This document shows positions 33,090 through 46,600 of a stretch of 64,000 nucleotides of DNA, in pieces. Within the stretch, counting starts at the first letter, position 1. The number at the start of each line of letters is the position of its first letter. A program made the translations under genes and the position numbers. Source of the DNA: Brugia malayi (lineage: Eukaryota; Nematoda; Chromadorea; Rhabditida; Onchocercidae); the NCBI RefSeq assembly GCF_000002995.4, contig NW_025062477.1, positions 4,250,649 through 4,314,648 of the forward strand, given 5' to 3'. The notes below the pieces were generated by a model. It was not told where the DNA came from. It ran no database searches and was given only the letters and a program-made list of their open reading frames with translations.

Positions 33090-36000
33090 ATGCAATGTAA
33101 CGAAATGACAACTGACAACGATTCAGAAGGAATTCGTTATGTGATAATTGATGAAAATCTCGAAAATGGTGAAAGAACCGATAGCTATTCATTTACAGTA
33201 TCCGGATCAACGGTATATCATCAAAATTTATTATCACTGCAACAACATCACCGTCATCTTTCTCAACAGCAACAAATGCTTAGATATGACTGTTCTCTTC
33301 AAAATGGTTGGTTGCTTGCCTCCTTTATCTTAATGTCTTGCTTACTATTCTAGGCTGATGTTTTATTTTCAATAAATTATCCATAGTGTTTGGGAGAGGT
33401 GATACTTAGTTATATCTGTGAGACTGAAATGAAGACATGATACTGTTTTGGATGTAAAATCTAAAATACCTGAGTCTTTTTTTCTAAAATTTTGTACAGG
33501 TTATACTCTGGATCAGGTTGCTCCAGCATTGAAGGAGGCACACTGAAGTGAATATTTACAGTTTTCGTACATGCACTGCCTTAAATATCATATTTAATTG
33601 CACATTCATGTTAATAGAGTCGAATTATTTTGAATAAGTCAGGCAAAATTTCATAGTTATTAAGTATCACTTTCGTATTTTATTTGTTTCCTTATTAGTT
33701 CAGCTGTTTGTTTATTTAAACGTAATTGTAAAAATATATTCTATTCAAGAATCGTCAACTTCGACATGGATGGATAATTCATACAGTATACCAGTTTCAA
33801 ATAATGTAAGTTCAGAAACATGTTTAAGTTTACTTGCATCGGACAGTACGATGAATTTTTCCTTATTTTTTCTAAATATTTTCCGAAAAGGTCGAATTAA
33901 TTCAGTAGCATACTGAAATTAGTTCAGTAAATACCAAAAATTTCGAAAATTTCTGTGAAATAAATGAAAATTGCTCCTAATTTGTTTGCAGAAATTCAGT
34001 AGTGAAGACATAAATAAATCTTGAACTAGAATTTAGGAAATACCCAATCTTTTAAGGCAGCACCTTATCGCTGATAACCATTTCGATTATGATATGACTA
34101 AAATATTTTTACTATAGCAGATCATTCTATTTATACATCCAGATTATCGCTCTATTGATATTTGTTTCTTCTAAATAAATTATGGCTACTTGCAGACACA
34201 CTATTTGGCGCGATGTAACATTTGTGATGCTCTCTTTGATTTAGAGGAATATCTGAATCATACGAAAAATTGTAGATTAGAAAAGTCTTACAAGTATGTT
34301 TATTTATTTGCTTCTTAAAAATTTGTTTTTCGTAAGTTTTCTTCAATATTATCAAATATGATGAGAAATAATGAGACGTACTTTATTAAAATTCAATGCT
34401 TCAGTAAAATTTTAAACAGTTGGTATCAGTGTTTTTTATGTAATAAATAAATCAAACAATTTTAATTTTAATTTAATACAAATTGTTGATTAAGTAATTT
34501 TAGATGTGACATATGTGGTAATGAATATAATAAGGAACATAATTTGAAGCTACATCATCTTGGACAGCATGATAAGGCAGTGGTTGAAAATGATAAATAT
34601 GTATGTTCGTTTTGCCCAAAAAAATATGCTCGATTAGCAGCTTATTATGCTCACCTTCAAATCCATGGCTTGAATGATTCCCTTATATGTACATTTTGTA
34701 AAGAAGAATTTGATTTCCAGGTATATTATCAATATAATTCATGTAGAATAATCTTTCGTTCGGAAATCTCAGTCTGATTGCCTCATTTGAATGATTTTGA
34801 TCAATTAGAATCAAAAAACAAGCGTAATACATACACACATATGGAATTTTACAAACTACTACAGCTGGATGCCGATTTCAAAGGCTAGGAAATCTAAAAT
34901 GCCGAAAATTTGATATTGAAGTTGAAAGTTGATTGCTACAATTAATGTAATCAATTTAATAAACTAAAAATTTAATAATCTCACTGCTTCAATATTTGGT
35001 CTGTTAGTATAAAGCGGTGAATATCTAAACTGAATGTCGAACAGTTCTAGATCTTAGTTGTATAAGCTCATGTATGAATACTAGAAACTTTTTGCTTTTG
35101 TTTTATTTTTCTCATTTTAGGTGCTTTTAAACAAACATTTACGCCTGCAGCATTGCTATCCTCGTTTGGAAGATATCGCTACTGTTGAAATATGTAAGAA
35201 ATGTGGTATTGTTATTTTCAGCAAAGAAGCAATGGATGAACACATACAAATACATCGGAAAATAAAGTAATTTTCATTGGGTTTGATTGTTTTTGAAATT
35301 TTTGGATGTGCAACTTGTTTCTAAGTAAAAGCCATTTTTTCTGAATAACATCAGAAATATTCATTAATTTGACAAATTCTCAAAAAATTAGTGGTTAGTG
35401 GGAAAATAGATCTTAAAGTGAAAAAGATATCTTTGATAATTATTAAAGTTTCAGCAACGTCGAAATTTCAAGAGATGTTCAGTTTAGTTCATATGTCTTT
35501 ATGTCGAGACTATTGTGTATGCTTATAATAAAGCTTATTGTGATTGATTTTATTAATAATTTTCAGCAAGACAATGAAAAGAAATAAACGAAAGCGTGAA
35601 TCATATTCTGGTGATGGAGCTCATAAATGTGAAGTTTGTAGCAAAACTTTTAAAAAAAAGTTTGAATTGATAAGACATTATGTTGTCCATACAAGTAAGC
35701 TTTTTTTGATTTCATTTTAGTCTTTTAAATTTAATTTTTTTCTTTTATTAAAATTTGCTGTAAAATTCGCTCCATATATCTCTCGTATCTCGAGATAAAG
35801 CTATTAATGCTGTTGTAAAATATGGCTTGAAATTTATGAAGGATTTTCTTCTGTGATCTCAAGCATATCATGGTCGTTATTTAATTCATGATTGAACTCT
35901 GTTACTGGGTAATTTCATTGTTAGCATCGCATCACGATAGAGATGAGGAAAGCACTGTACCAAATATAAGTTGAATTTTGTTGAGAGAGAGAGAGATACA

Positions 36001-39000
36001 TCTTAGCAATAATTTATATTCATATAATTATATGTAATTCTACGTCAGAAGAACGTCGCTTTGTGTGTGAAATTTGTGGAAAACGATTCTCTCAAAAAGC
36101 TTCTCTGGGACAACATACGCTCACTCATAATGCATCTACTGCTCAAAATCATAAATGTTCACTTTGTGATGCAACTTTCTCACAAGTAAGCTTTTTTTCA
36201 ATGAACGATTTATTATATTTAAACGATGAATAATTGAATTTAGAAAATACAGCGTCTTTTTTTTTTTTCATTTATCTAATTCTATGATGCATTAGTAACA
36301 CAAAATTTCTAATCTGGTTCAGTGTTATATCGCATCTTTCCAATATTTTACTATTGTTTTATGAATTGTATTTCTTAACCATTGTCCTTAATTTTAATTA
36401 CCTTTTATTTTTAGCTTCACTTTCTATTCCTTTTTTGGCAAATCTTTATAAATATATACATATATTTTGCTTATATTTTGTTTTCCTGCATGAATTAGGA
36501 AAAAGAAGCTTTTCTTATAGTAGATTTTCCACGTTGTTCAATTTAATTCTTTTTTATTCTAGAAAAAATTTTAAATTGTCTGACTTTAAAATGAGAATTC
36601 GATCTTTAGGCTGGAAATTTACGTCGGCATGTGAAACTTTTGCATCCTCCAGATGCTACATCGCGTGCAGTTTTTCGATGTTTCAAATGTACTTGTGTAT
36701 TCAATTCGTTGCAGCCGCTACAAGTTCATGCTCGGAAACGGCATCCAGAAGAAGGTTTGATGAATTAATTTAAATTGGTACAATTTATTAAAATATTTTG
36801 GATTCAGAAGCATTTTTTTCATCTTTTCAACTTGAAATTCTTTCTATACTTTTTAACATCTTTGCACTTTCTCAGCTTCTTGTAACTAAAATTTTCAATT
36901 AGGCTCATTTTTTCAGTAACCCTAAAAAATTCTATGATCGCTGAAGAAGGAACTACTAATTTACAGGTACTTTGTAGAATTTTCGTAAATTAGATTTTGA
37001 ATAAAAAGGTTGGTGATTGAGATTTTTTTATTATTCAAACTTTTAAGCTCATGCTAATTTTTTTGCTTATCAATTTTCTTAATTTTTAAAAATATACTGT
37101 CACATATAAATTTAAATATATTACAGTTTTAAACGCTTTCATACATAAAGTTGCTTCTACTATAAATAATTCTGCAGTTGAAAGCTTTATTATTAATGCA
37201 GTGTTTTTTGCTGAACAATTTGAAATTAAAAAGGAAGTTTCAGGAATTAAAGAAAAATAAGTTGTTTTGTTGCTCTGTGTGCGGGAAAGGTTTTGGCAAA
37301 ACATCCGATTTAATGCGACATTATCGAATACATAGTGGTGAACGACCATTTTCATGTAATCGATGTGGTCGAGATTTTAACTTGAAATCTTCATTAAAGT
37401 TACATATGGATAGTCATGTTCGTGCTGACCATCCCGATAATTATTACACATGTGCACGATGTCCTGTTTGCATGAAGCAGGTAAATATATATATATATAT
37501 ATATATTGCGTAAATATGTTTAATTTACTATTTTTTACTTTTTTTTTTTTTTTTTTTTTCTACTATGTTTAATTTATATGCGTAAATATGTTTAATTTAC
37601 TAGTCTTCAAAGGCTCAAGGTTTCTGGAATTGTTTGAAATAAAAATGTTAGGAGAATTGAACTGAAATAAAAAAAGTATAATTTTCAGTTAGCATCGGCA
37701 CCATCATTACGTCGTCATCTTAAAATTCATGAAAGACCATTGGAGCATTGTGGAGTGTGTTCGCAAGTAAATATATTTTCATTTGTTTTACATCACTTAC
37801 CTATCTATTCTTTTCTTTATTTGCTATATTATCACTTATCACACATGCATTACTAATTTAATACATGTCTGCATTTTGCATTTTTAGATTTTTCTGAGCA
37901 AAAAAGCATTGGAGCAGCATCAAATAGCCTGTTTAACAGCAAATGCTGAAGTTGGCTCATCTGGAAGTTTGCTGGAACTTTTACCACCTACTGAAAATAC
38001 TCCTGTAAATACTGAACCGGAACGAAGACCCTACAAATGCCGCACCTGTACGGCATCATTTTCAACACTTCGCTGTTTAAAAGAACATATTAATCGACAC
38101 ACTGGCATTAAACCACACATATGCCGATTATGTTACAAGTCATTTTATTCCTTAGGTACGTCATATTATAAAGTAATATTTCAGGGGAGAGTGTTACTTA
38201 ATTAATTTAATTAATTTTTTTATAATTAATTTTTTTCGAATGCTGCAAAAATTTATCTTTCATGAGTACAAACATCACGGACATTACCTGAAATTAACTA
38301 AAACGATGTCAATATTTGTTTGTGTAAATATGAAAACTTCCTCATAAAAATTCTTAATGTCTTTAATTTGCTTATCTCTCTGTTCAAAAATTACTTCAAA
38401 ATGCGAAACTAAAATTAGATGTTTTTTCTTTTTTTTTTAGCTCAGTTAAAATGTCACAGCGAGATACATACAAACAAGCGGCCATTCAGATGTTTAACCT
38501 GTGACCAAACATTTAGGCGTCATTCTCAACTAAAAGCGCATGCAAGCAAACACCCACGACCAAGCAGCTTAATGAACTTTGTAAGTTATATTATTACTTC
38601 TGATACTTGACTTAATTAAAATCTATCACTGGCATTAAAACAATTCTTCATTTATTTTGAGTTCTTTTTGATTTCGAAACTATTTGAATAACTAAATGTA
38701 TCAAATATTGAAATGCGTAACTATTAAGCTAAACATCGATCTCAACTGCTAACGGAAAAATTGTTTTTAAACGAGCTGAGAACTGTTTGGGAGAGTGATA
38801 TGTTTTCAAATAAAATAGATATTTCAGTAATGCATTAATTGCTGTTATTTTGCTGCTAAATGATTATTTCAGGAATCTTTTTCATGGTCACCCGATAATT
38901 TATTCAGTAAAAGTGTGCAAGATGATAATGCTCATTTTAGTGAAAATGATCTTACCAACTTTGATTTTTCATCATTGGACACTGATTCGAAACAGTTGAA

Positions 39001-40722
39001 TATAGATGATAGTTCAGCTGAGGTAATTAACAAATAATTTCATTCATTTTGTTACTTAGCTAGCTCGTATAGTAATCTCGAGTTATATGAGGAGTTTTTA
39101 ACTCAACATCTATTGATGAAATCGGAAAGTTTGAGGAATTTAAAGAAAGTTCTGTTAAGCTAATTCAGCTTAATCTTTTGGGCTTTGAAAACGTAACAAT
39201 ACTGGTAAATATGATAGAAAACCTAAAATTATTGGAATCTAAGGCATTTAAAATATTAAATGCAGAAATATTAAATAACCGATATAGAGAATGCATATTG
39301 TTTCAGTAACAGAAAAAAAATTAGCCTTCATCAAATTTAAATGATGAATTGATTTTTTTCAGACATCGTATTTGAATAGTTGTTTGATATCACAGGACTG
39401 CGATTTAATAAATGGCTTAGCAGTTGAAAAATCTCAAGAGACCCGTTGCCCTGTGTGCTTTTTTAGTTTCAGTTCAGGTATATTTACTAGCTTTTCTTGT
39501 CTATTGTCTTATATTTCTGTAAAAATGATGTGGAATTCGTAGTGATTTATAGATGCTACATTATCAACTCATTTGTACAATATGTCTTCTGATCCGCTAC
39601 ACAATCTTCCTGTCTTGGCATGTAATCATTGTTCAAAAACGTTTTCCGGATGCGTTGGCCTTGCTGATCATTTACAAGCATTTCATCGTCCTGTAAGTTG
39701 TTTAATTTTAAACATTTTTTTTAAATTGAAATTGAATTTTTTTTTTCTTTTTTTTTTTTAAATTTTTTGCAAAAGTGTGAGAGATGTCAAACAACAAAAA
39801 TTTTGTCCTGCAGCCATTAGCTTGACAAAAGGGTATGTGATTAGATGACTTGTTCGTTTGCTTTTTATTCAACTTGCAATTTACGGTTTTTAGTAAGAAT
39901 TATTAAAAGCATTAAATGAATGATATCAAAAATTTGTTCAAACTTGAGTTCATTTGGGAATATGAATTAATGATAGGAGGATTTTTTTTTGTCCATAAAA
40001 TAAGTCTAATATTTGTACAGTTTTGAAAAGCTTTGATAAGAATTATACTTCGCTCAATTGGTTTTTTTTTTTCTATCCTAATGCAAATGAAAGAAGAAAA
40101 AAAGCAAAGGAAAGAACTGATTTTAATTAAAATAATTCTTTTTTTTTTTTTTAATGGAATTATTTGCAGAATCAGCATGAGGAACGAAGTTTCACCTATG
40201 ATGCGAATTTCTTACTTAAGGAAGATCAGGTGTGTGTAGTTTTTTGACTTAAAATATGCATATTTCTGGGGTGAGGGGGGTTGAAATCAATTTGTTTTTG
40301 ACTTCGTTACGCTAATACTAGTAATTAATTAGTGGTTTATCTTTGATTTTATTCCTAGAATTATTGCAAATATTATCAATGATTGTTTGGCATGCCACAT
40401 ATTGGATCTGATCTGTTATCTATTATGATCGATTGATCCAATGATTACAGCGATATGTACCGTTTGTTTGAGATGAAGAAAAAATTTCAGCTATGTGTCG
40501 GAGATTAAATATAATTTCCACCATATGAAGTTTAGTTGAATTCATAACAACTATAAGTTATTACATTTGTAATTTTCCTTCAGCGATCGCATGTATGTGA
40601 TGTATGTGATCGACGATTCAAAAAACCATCAGATTTGGTGCGACATAAGAGAATTCATACAGGTCATTTTTATCATTTGTCTGTTAGGCTTCTTGAAATG
40701 AAATGTTTGGAAAGTTAGTTGC

Positions 40723-40766
<44 letters not shown>

Positions 40767-41169
40767 AAGGTTTGACAATGATTGTTGTTTTAGTTACCTG
40801 TATTTTTCAAAAACTTTTGATAACACATATGATATCATTTTTTTTTTATCTTTAAATTAATTCTATTTCAGTGGAAAGTTTTTTCTCAAATATTTGTTTT
40901 AGGTGAGAAACCCTTTTCATGTGGGATATGTGAACGATCTTTCCGAGTTAAATCAACGTTATATCAACACTTGAAAATACACGAGGATTTGGGTAATGGA
41001 CGTGAAATGTGTACATTGTGTAAACGATGCTACTGTTCATTATCAGCATTACGACAGCATTTGTATTTAGCTCATGCGGAAGAGAAATCTTTCAAATGTA
41101 CGAATGAAACATGCAGCGAACGATTTAAGTAAGTCCATCACGGTTTATTTGCTTTTGAAAAGCATGTAA

Positions 41170-41204
<35 letters not shown>

Positions 41205-42975
41205 CTTCTACACTTTGGTTATTATAAGTGCACAAAACACCTAGATTATAGGACTGCTCGTAGCCGTGATGCACACGTCAGACAATTCCATTCGTACGTA
41301 ACTGCTAACGGTATTAACCATCATCAATCATCACTTGCTGCCAGTGAGCAATTCCAGGCAACTGCCTTACAGCTAGCGCCTGATCCTAAAAATGCAGGAT
41401 TTGTGCAACCTTCATTTAATTCTGCCTTTTCACGTATTGTAAACAAGGTTTGTGAAATGAAAATGCTTTTTTTTTTTCTTCTCGATTTAAAGTTGCAATC
41501 TTCAAAATAATTGGTGAAAATATCTGGCTCGACTAGTCGATTTTTGTTTTAGGACATTAATAATACGACAACGCATCTTGTATTAAGACTACAGCCGCAT
41601 CTGAATCCACAGACTATTGAAGTGACAATTAATGAAATTTCGTAAGTTACCAGTTGCATGGATATTTCATACTATTTGAGCTGTTCTTCACCTACTTAAG
41701 AGTTTATCAAAATCTTGAGAAACCACTCATAAATTTGGTAAGATTCATCAAGGTAATGATCTTAAATTATTATTTTCAACTGAAGTAAAAATTTTCACTA
41801 CAAACTGTTACTTTTATAAGTTTCAATTGTAGTGTTAGCAATGTAAATGAAATAAATAATTGCGGTGCAATTGTGATTCCGATGCAAATGCTGCGCTCCT
41901 TATTACCGGAAGGTGTAATGCTTCGAATTGCTGTTTCTTATCCGTTCCTAAATGCTGGTTCATTTATAATTGTCGATTCACGACGCATGTTTTCTTTTTT
42001 GTCAGAAAAAAGAGTAAGCTATTTTCCTTAAAATTCAAATTTTATAGGAAACTATCGGCATTAAATTGATATAGCACAAAGGTTTCAGTTAAGAATTGTA
42101 AATATTTTTGATTACTTATTTATGCCATTTAGTAAATGTATTGCATTTACTAATTGTTGATCACTTATTTAAATGATCAGATGCCATGGTTGAATTATTG
42201 ACCAATTTTGCTGTATACTAATTAATTAATTCATTATAGACGGATACAATAATGGTACCGGTGAACACATCCATAGAACTTACCAATTTACCATTAAGTT
42301 TATATACAAGTGCTCAAGATTTCGACTCTTTGGCACAACCGCCAACATTCACTTCCAATTGTGTTATTTGTGATGAAACTTTTTCCACTCAACAAGAAAG
42401 TGATGCACATTTCAGTAGTGAAGATCATGAAACAGCACAGGTAGGTAGCTGCTAACATATTATGACATCCAGAAATAATTTCAAACCACGATAGTTTTAA
42501 TTTTGCAGTTAAGTGACCTTTTTTTTTTTCTTTCAGTTTTTCTCGCTTCCGCAATTAACACGTCATTTGGATGGAGCAACAGCAACAGTAAACAACAATC
42601 ATTTTCAACCATTCATGTGAATTTGTTTTGTATTCTATGAATATTAGCATTTTAATATTAATCATAAAGTTAGGTATTAATCATTTAAACATTAATCATA
42701 AAGTTAAGTTGATATTGATGAAACTTTTTTGAAAAGTTTTTTTTTTTTCAATAATTAGTTTTCCTCTAGTAGTATGTTAACTAACAACTGGCTGTTTTGA
42801 TTAATCTCTAACCTGTAGGATTTTTAGAACAAGAATGGAAGTATGTAAGCTGTGCTTGGAGCAGTTTCAAGATCGCGAATGCTTATTGGCACATATCCGT
42901 CGGGAGCATGAACGAGACAGTATTGATTTGCTTGATCGAAATGATTTGTTGATTTGGCGTCGTACTTTGAATTAA
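33090..42975 (+). CDS. Multi-C2H2 zinc-finger protein (about 24 fingers)
   Basis: Probably a nuclear nucleic-acid-binding protein; target unknown. I assembled 25 exons with matching phases, 3582 nt, about 1193 aa: 33090-33306, 33750-33805, 34196-34293, 34504-34720, 35121-35266, 35567-35694, 36049-36185, 36610-36754, 36917-36966, 37244-37480, 37689-37766, 37888-38155, 38441-38580, 38873-39022, 39363-39477, 39553-39692, 40170-40229, 40584-40662, 40903-41128, 41252-41447, 41553-41641, 41833-42013, 42240-42440, 42537-42616, 42828-42975. I count about 24 C2H2 or variant fingers, e.g. CEICGKRFSQKASLGQHTLTH, CSVCGKGFGKTSDLMRHYRIH and CGICERSFRVKSTLYQHLKIH. Several have Cys as last ligand (CNICDALFDLEEYLNHTKNC, and the one ending HQIAC), and at least one is degenerate. 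TGEKP-type linkers are rare. An acidic, Ser-rich segment lies in 38873-39022. A region without fingers (residues about 961-1051) precedes the last two fingers. The many-finger architecture recalls vertebrate ZNF236, but I cannot claim orthology. Splice joins near 37178/37244 and 33306/33750 are the least certain. Confidence 0.85.
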
Positions 42976-43082
42976 ATTAGTAGGAATTTTTGCTGTACAT
43001 GTCTTTATATTAAACTGAAAAAAATTGCTTCAATTCTTTGTATTTTTTTACATATTTTTTTATAAATACATTTATTTCACTG

Positions 43083-43088
43083 AATAAA
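43083..43088 (+). terminator. Candidate poly(A) signal of the zinc-finger gene
   Basis: AATAAA lies 108 bp after the TAA stop at 42973-42975. Position is reasonable; chance occurrence is possible in AT-rich DNA. Confidence 0.4.
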
Positions 43089-43640
43089 TCGAATTATTTA
43101 TTCATTCATTCCGGGAAAGTATTTGGAGTTTTTTTTTCTTGGTAAATAGAGTACTATTATTGCTTTGATTTTATCATTCGACTCACATACCTAATGGATT
43201 TTACACCGGTCTATGCAAAGTATACATGATTCTGAAGTGCGCAGATAATATTGCATATTTTTGGTTTTGATTTTTTTAAAAGCTATCAATAAATAATTTA
43301 TTTTGAATTGTTATTTTCTGTTCATGTGCTGTTAGCATATGTATAACATATTATCATTCCATTTTATTAAAAAAATTTATTATGATTATTAAAAATTTAA
43401 ATTTTTTCTTCTCTTCAAAATGTAAAAAAAAAAAAAAAAAAATGCAATGAAATAAGGGAGTGAGCGAATGTTGTAAGTAGTGTATGAATAAATATCACAT
43501 GATATCATATTTTGATGATATAAGTGAGCAAGTAATGCAATGATATTCTTTTCAAGTCATCTTTGACAAAGATTATTTCACGATTATGAAGTGTAAATAA
43601 TAGAGTAATCTCTTCTTGATATTTTGATTTTGAGATGTAA

Positions 43641-43650
43641 TTATTTCCAG
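43641..43650 (+). promoter_or_regulatory. Acceptor adjoining the NHR-RING start codon (candidate SL site)
   Basis: TTATTTCCAG is followed by a single G and then ATG at 43652. A 1-nt leader after a strong acceptor is typical of trans-spliced nematode mRNAs. Alternatively it is the 3' end of a normal intron from an upstream exon I could not find. Confidence 0.45.
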
Positions 43651-43651
43651 G

Positions 43652-46600
43652 ATGAATTCAGATATTAAATACGCGAAAATGGACTTTATTCGGTTCAAAA
43701 ATTGTATTGTATCAAATATATCGCTATGGAAATATTGCAAATTTTATTCAAATTACTGCATAAATCTTGTTTTTATGGTATCTTTTTTTTTTCAGGAAAT
43801 ACACTTTAAGAAATTTATCTTTAAGTTATCTGAAAAATGTACATTACATATTGATCAAATCCAACGGTACGAATCATTTAATGAATGTTAACTTGGTTGT
43901 AGGATTATATGGTAGTAACAAATATTGTAAGCTTCATATCGAAGATTAAGATGAAACTAGGGTGTATGAAATTGTGGTGTATTTCAGAAGGATTTCGATA
44001 GGTTACCACTTGTGGGTTTTTCGATTTGTTCTGGTTTTGAAATTATTAAACAGAAACTGCATCCAAATAATACGGTAGCGTACAAGAGTTGGGATTTACC
44101 AGAAATGCCGTTATGGGCGAAGAATCGTGTAGAAGCAGGTATTATGTTAAAGCTAATTTTTATCTTAAAATTTTTGTATTTTTTGTAGTTTTTCCTTTCT
44201 TTTCTTTTTTTTTTTTTTTTTTTTCTTTGATTGACTTAAAAAGATAGAAGTGGGAAAATGTAAGCTAGCAAAGATTTATTTAATCAAGCAGCGATCCTAA
44301 GTTGTTTTTTTTTCTCCTTTTTTTCTGAAAAATATCAAAATTTGGCGTAACTTATCATCTGTATAGCAATTTTTCTCATTATCTATTTGGCAAGTGTTGA
44401 GATATTGATAAGAAATAATAAGGTGTAGGCATAATAAGATAAAATTTTTGAAACTTTGCAAAGTATTATTTATCTAGTTGTTGATATTTTGAGAATTCAA
44501 ATGCTGAAACTTTTTGATTATTTTTCAACCTACTTTTCAAATTTTCATTTTTTATGATATTGCATATGCTTTGTTTCAGAGGAATAATTCATAGTTCATT
44601 TCATTTTAGATCAAGATGAAAAAATTTCATATTTAAATATAACGTCATATAATTTTGTTAGGGAAAAGATTGAACTTGCAAAAAATATTTGTGATGAAGT
44701 CGTTTCTCTTAATTCACTTGCATAGCACTTTTTGATTTAATCTATTCTTTTGTTTTACTAGTTTCATTTTTTTTCTTAAAATATTATAATTATACATATT
44801 TTTCTTGCTTTATACTTTTTTTATGATAGAATTATTACTTCAGATGATTATCTACGAATATTGTTACGGTTTGAAAATAAACGCTTAGGTGTCTGTTTTC
44901 GTCTTAATTCATTCCCACCATCATGTTATGTTTATTTCGATTATCTTCCGAATCACCCAATGGAAGAGTTATATTTAGCACTGGCAAACTGTAAAATGTT
45001 CAATGAACAGGTAAAAATTAAATTGTTTTTACGAATTGAAATTCAGCGAATAGTTTATTTAAACTTATTAATGTTTAAATCAGTTAGTTTCATTTTGTAT
45101 GCAATGATTTGTGCATGAAAAATTCAAAACAATTGCAATTTTTTGATTTTTTTATCTGAAAGCGAAAAACTTTTCAAATGTTTTTTCGAATTGGAGGTTA
45201 TTTTCAAAAATACTGTCTGAATAATGTCATGTGTGCTTTATACTGATAATCAAATATCTTGATGATTATCTTAATATATAGCCATTTCTAACATAAAATT
45301 ATTATTATTATTTGGTTTGTTTGTTTGTCTCTCCTTTTTTTTTATTATTTATTATAAATTATTTGGCAGGGCATACCTCTTATTGCAATTTTAAATCCTC
45401 TCGAAATGTTTACATGGACAGTGCAAAAGAAATATAAGGCTGTCAATAAAGATGATCGAAAAGCTATTAAACCATCGATGGAAATCGTGACATCTACTGA
45501 GTCCAAGAAGGTGTTTCATCCTTTAATATTTTATAGTTTTTCTTTTTCTTAATATTTCTTTTTTTTTTTTTTTTTTTTTTTTTGATTTAAAACATTATTT
45601 ACTTTAGCAGGGTTTTTTCCCAAAAAAATGTGATCAATTTTAATTCTTTAATATTCTAGCCTCAATTTCTTTTATATTTTGTGCGGTTTTTCAATTTCTA
45701 ATATAGTTTCTTCATTATGATGTAAAATCCGAAATAGTTAAACAAGGTCAGGAAAATTTTGTTACATTAAAAGTAAAGTTAATTAGATTGATGTGCTATG
45801 ATTAGTAAATGAATCAGATGGAATATTCTGATTGATTTTTCTTTTCCATTTTGTTTCACATTTCTCATTATCGAAAAAAAAAAGGAAATATTTTCTGATA
45901 ATAATACAACAGTCAGTTCGATCTCATTTCTTTATAGACCATAACACCATTATGTACATTTTGTTGGGAACGACCAATCGATGTGCTTTTTATGCCATGC
46001 AATCATGCAGTATGTTGTAAATTTTGTAAGGATAATTATATCAAACATGAACGACAACAAAATAAAGCAAAAAAGTTATCAATGGATATTGTGTGCCCAG
46101 TTTGTCGGAAAAAAAGTAACTTTTTTTCTTCTTTTTCTTTTGTTTGAAAACATAAATGATAGAAAATGCTTTGTTTTTAGATTTGGAAATGCTTAGTTAT
46201 ATACATTATGTTCATGTTAATTGAATGATTAAAATTAAAATTTTTTTCCATTATGAGAAATGTTAACAATAAAAGAATCAATAGAAATGGAAGGAATTAA
46301 TAGTTGAATGAAAATTACAAGAATGTAAACAATATACATAGGAAAAATGATGAAACTTTTTAATTTCTCCTTATCATCTTTCTGTCTAGTGAAAAATTAA
46401 ATTTTTCTTGCTTTATTTATAATTAAGGGAATGAAATTTTCATTCCATAATTACATTTAATTTTTTTGGTTTTTTGTTTAATCATTATTGGCATTTGAAT
46501 TAGTTTAGTTATAATCTGAACTGATTACATTTAAACGGTGAATGCAAACTTATCCAGATTTGGAAATTGGGAAAATTTAGTGATAAATTACTTCTTTTTT

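Larger units (their letters stand above)
42976..43651. other. Intergenic spacer between two + strand genes
   Basis: This is 676 bp without a supported exon. It holds the probable 3' UTR of the zinc-finger gene, a poly-A run near 43424-43441 and AT-rich DNA ending in the acceptor TTATTTCCAG at 43650. The spacing and same orientation are compatible with, but do not prove, a nematode operon. Confidence 0.5.

Noticed and set aside
33500..33547. Possible extra zinc-finger-gene exon after TTTTGTACAG
   Set aside because: Its phase does not fit both neighbours, and the frame reaches a TGA. Direct joining of 33306 to 33750 keeps the frame.
44610..44720. Possible extra exon in the NHR-RING gene after TCATTTTAG (DQDEKISYLN...)
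   Set aside because: No donor gives the phase required by the next exon, whereas joining 44138 to 44844 is in phase and improves the NHR match.
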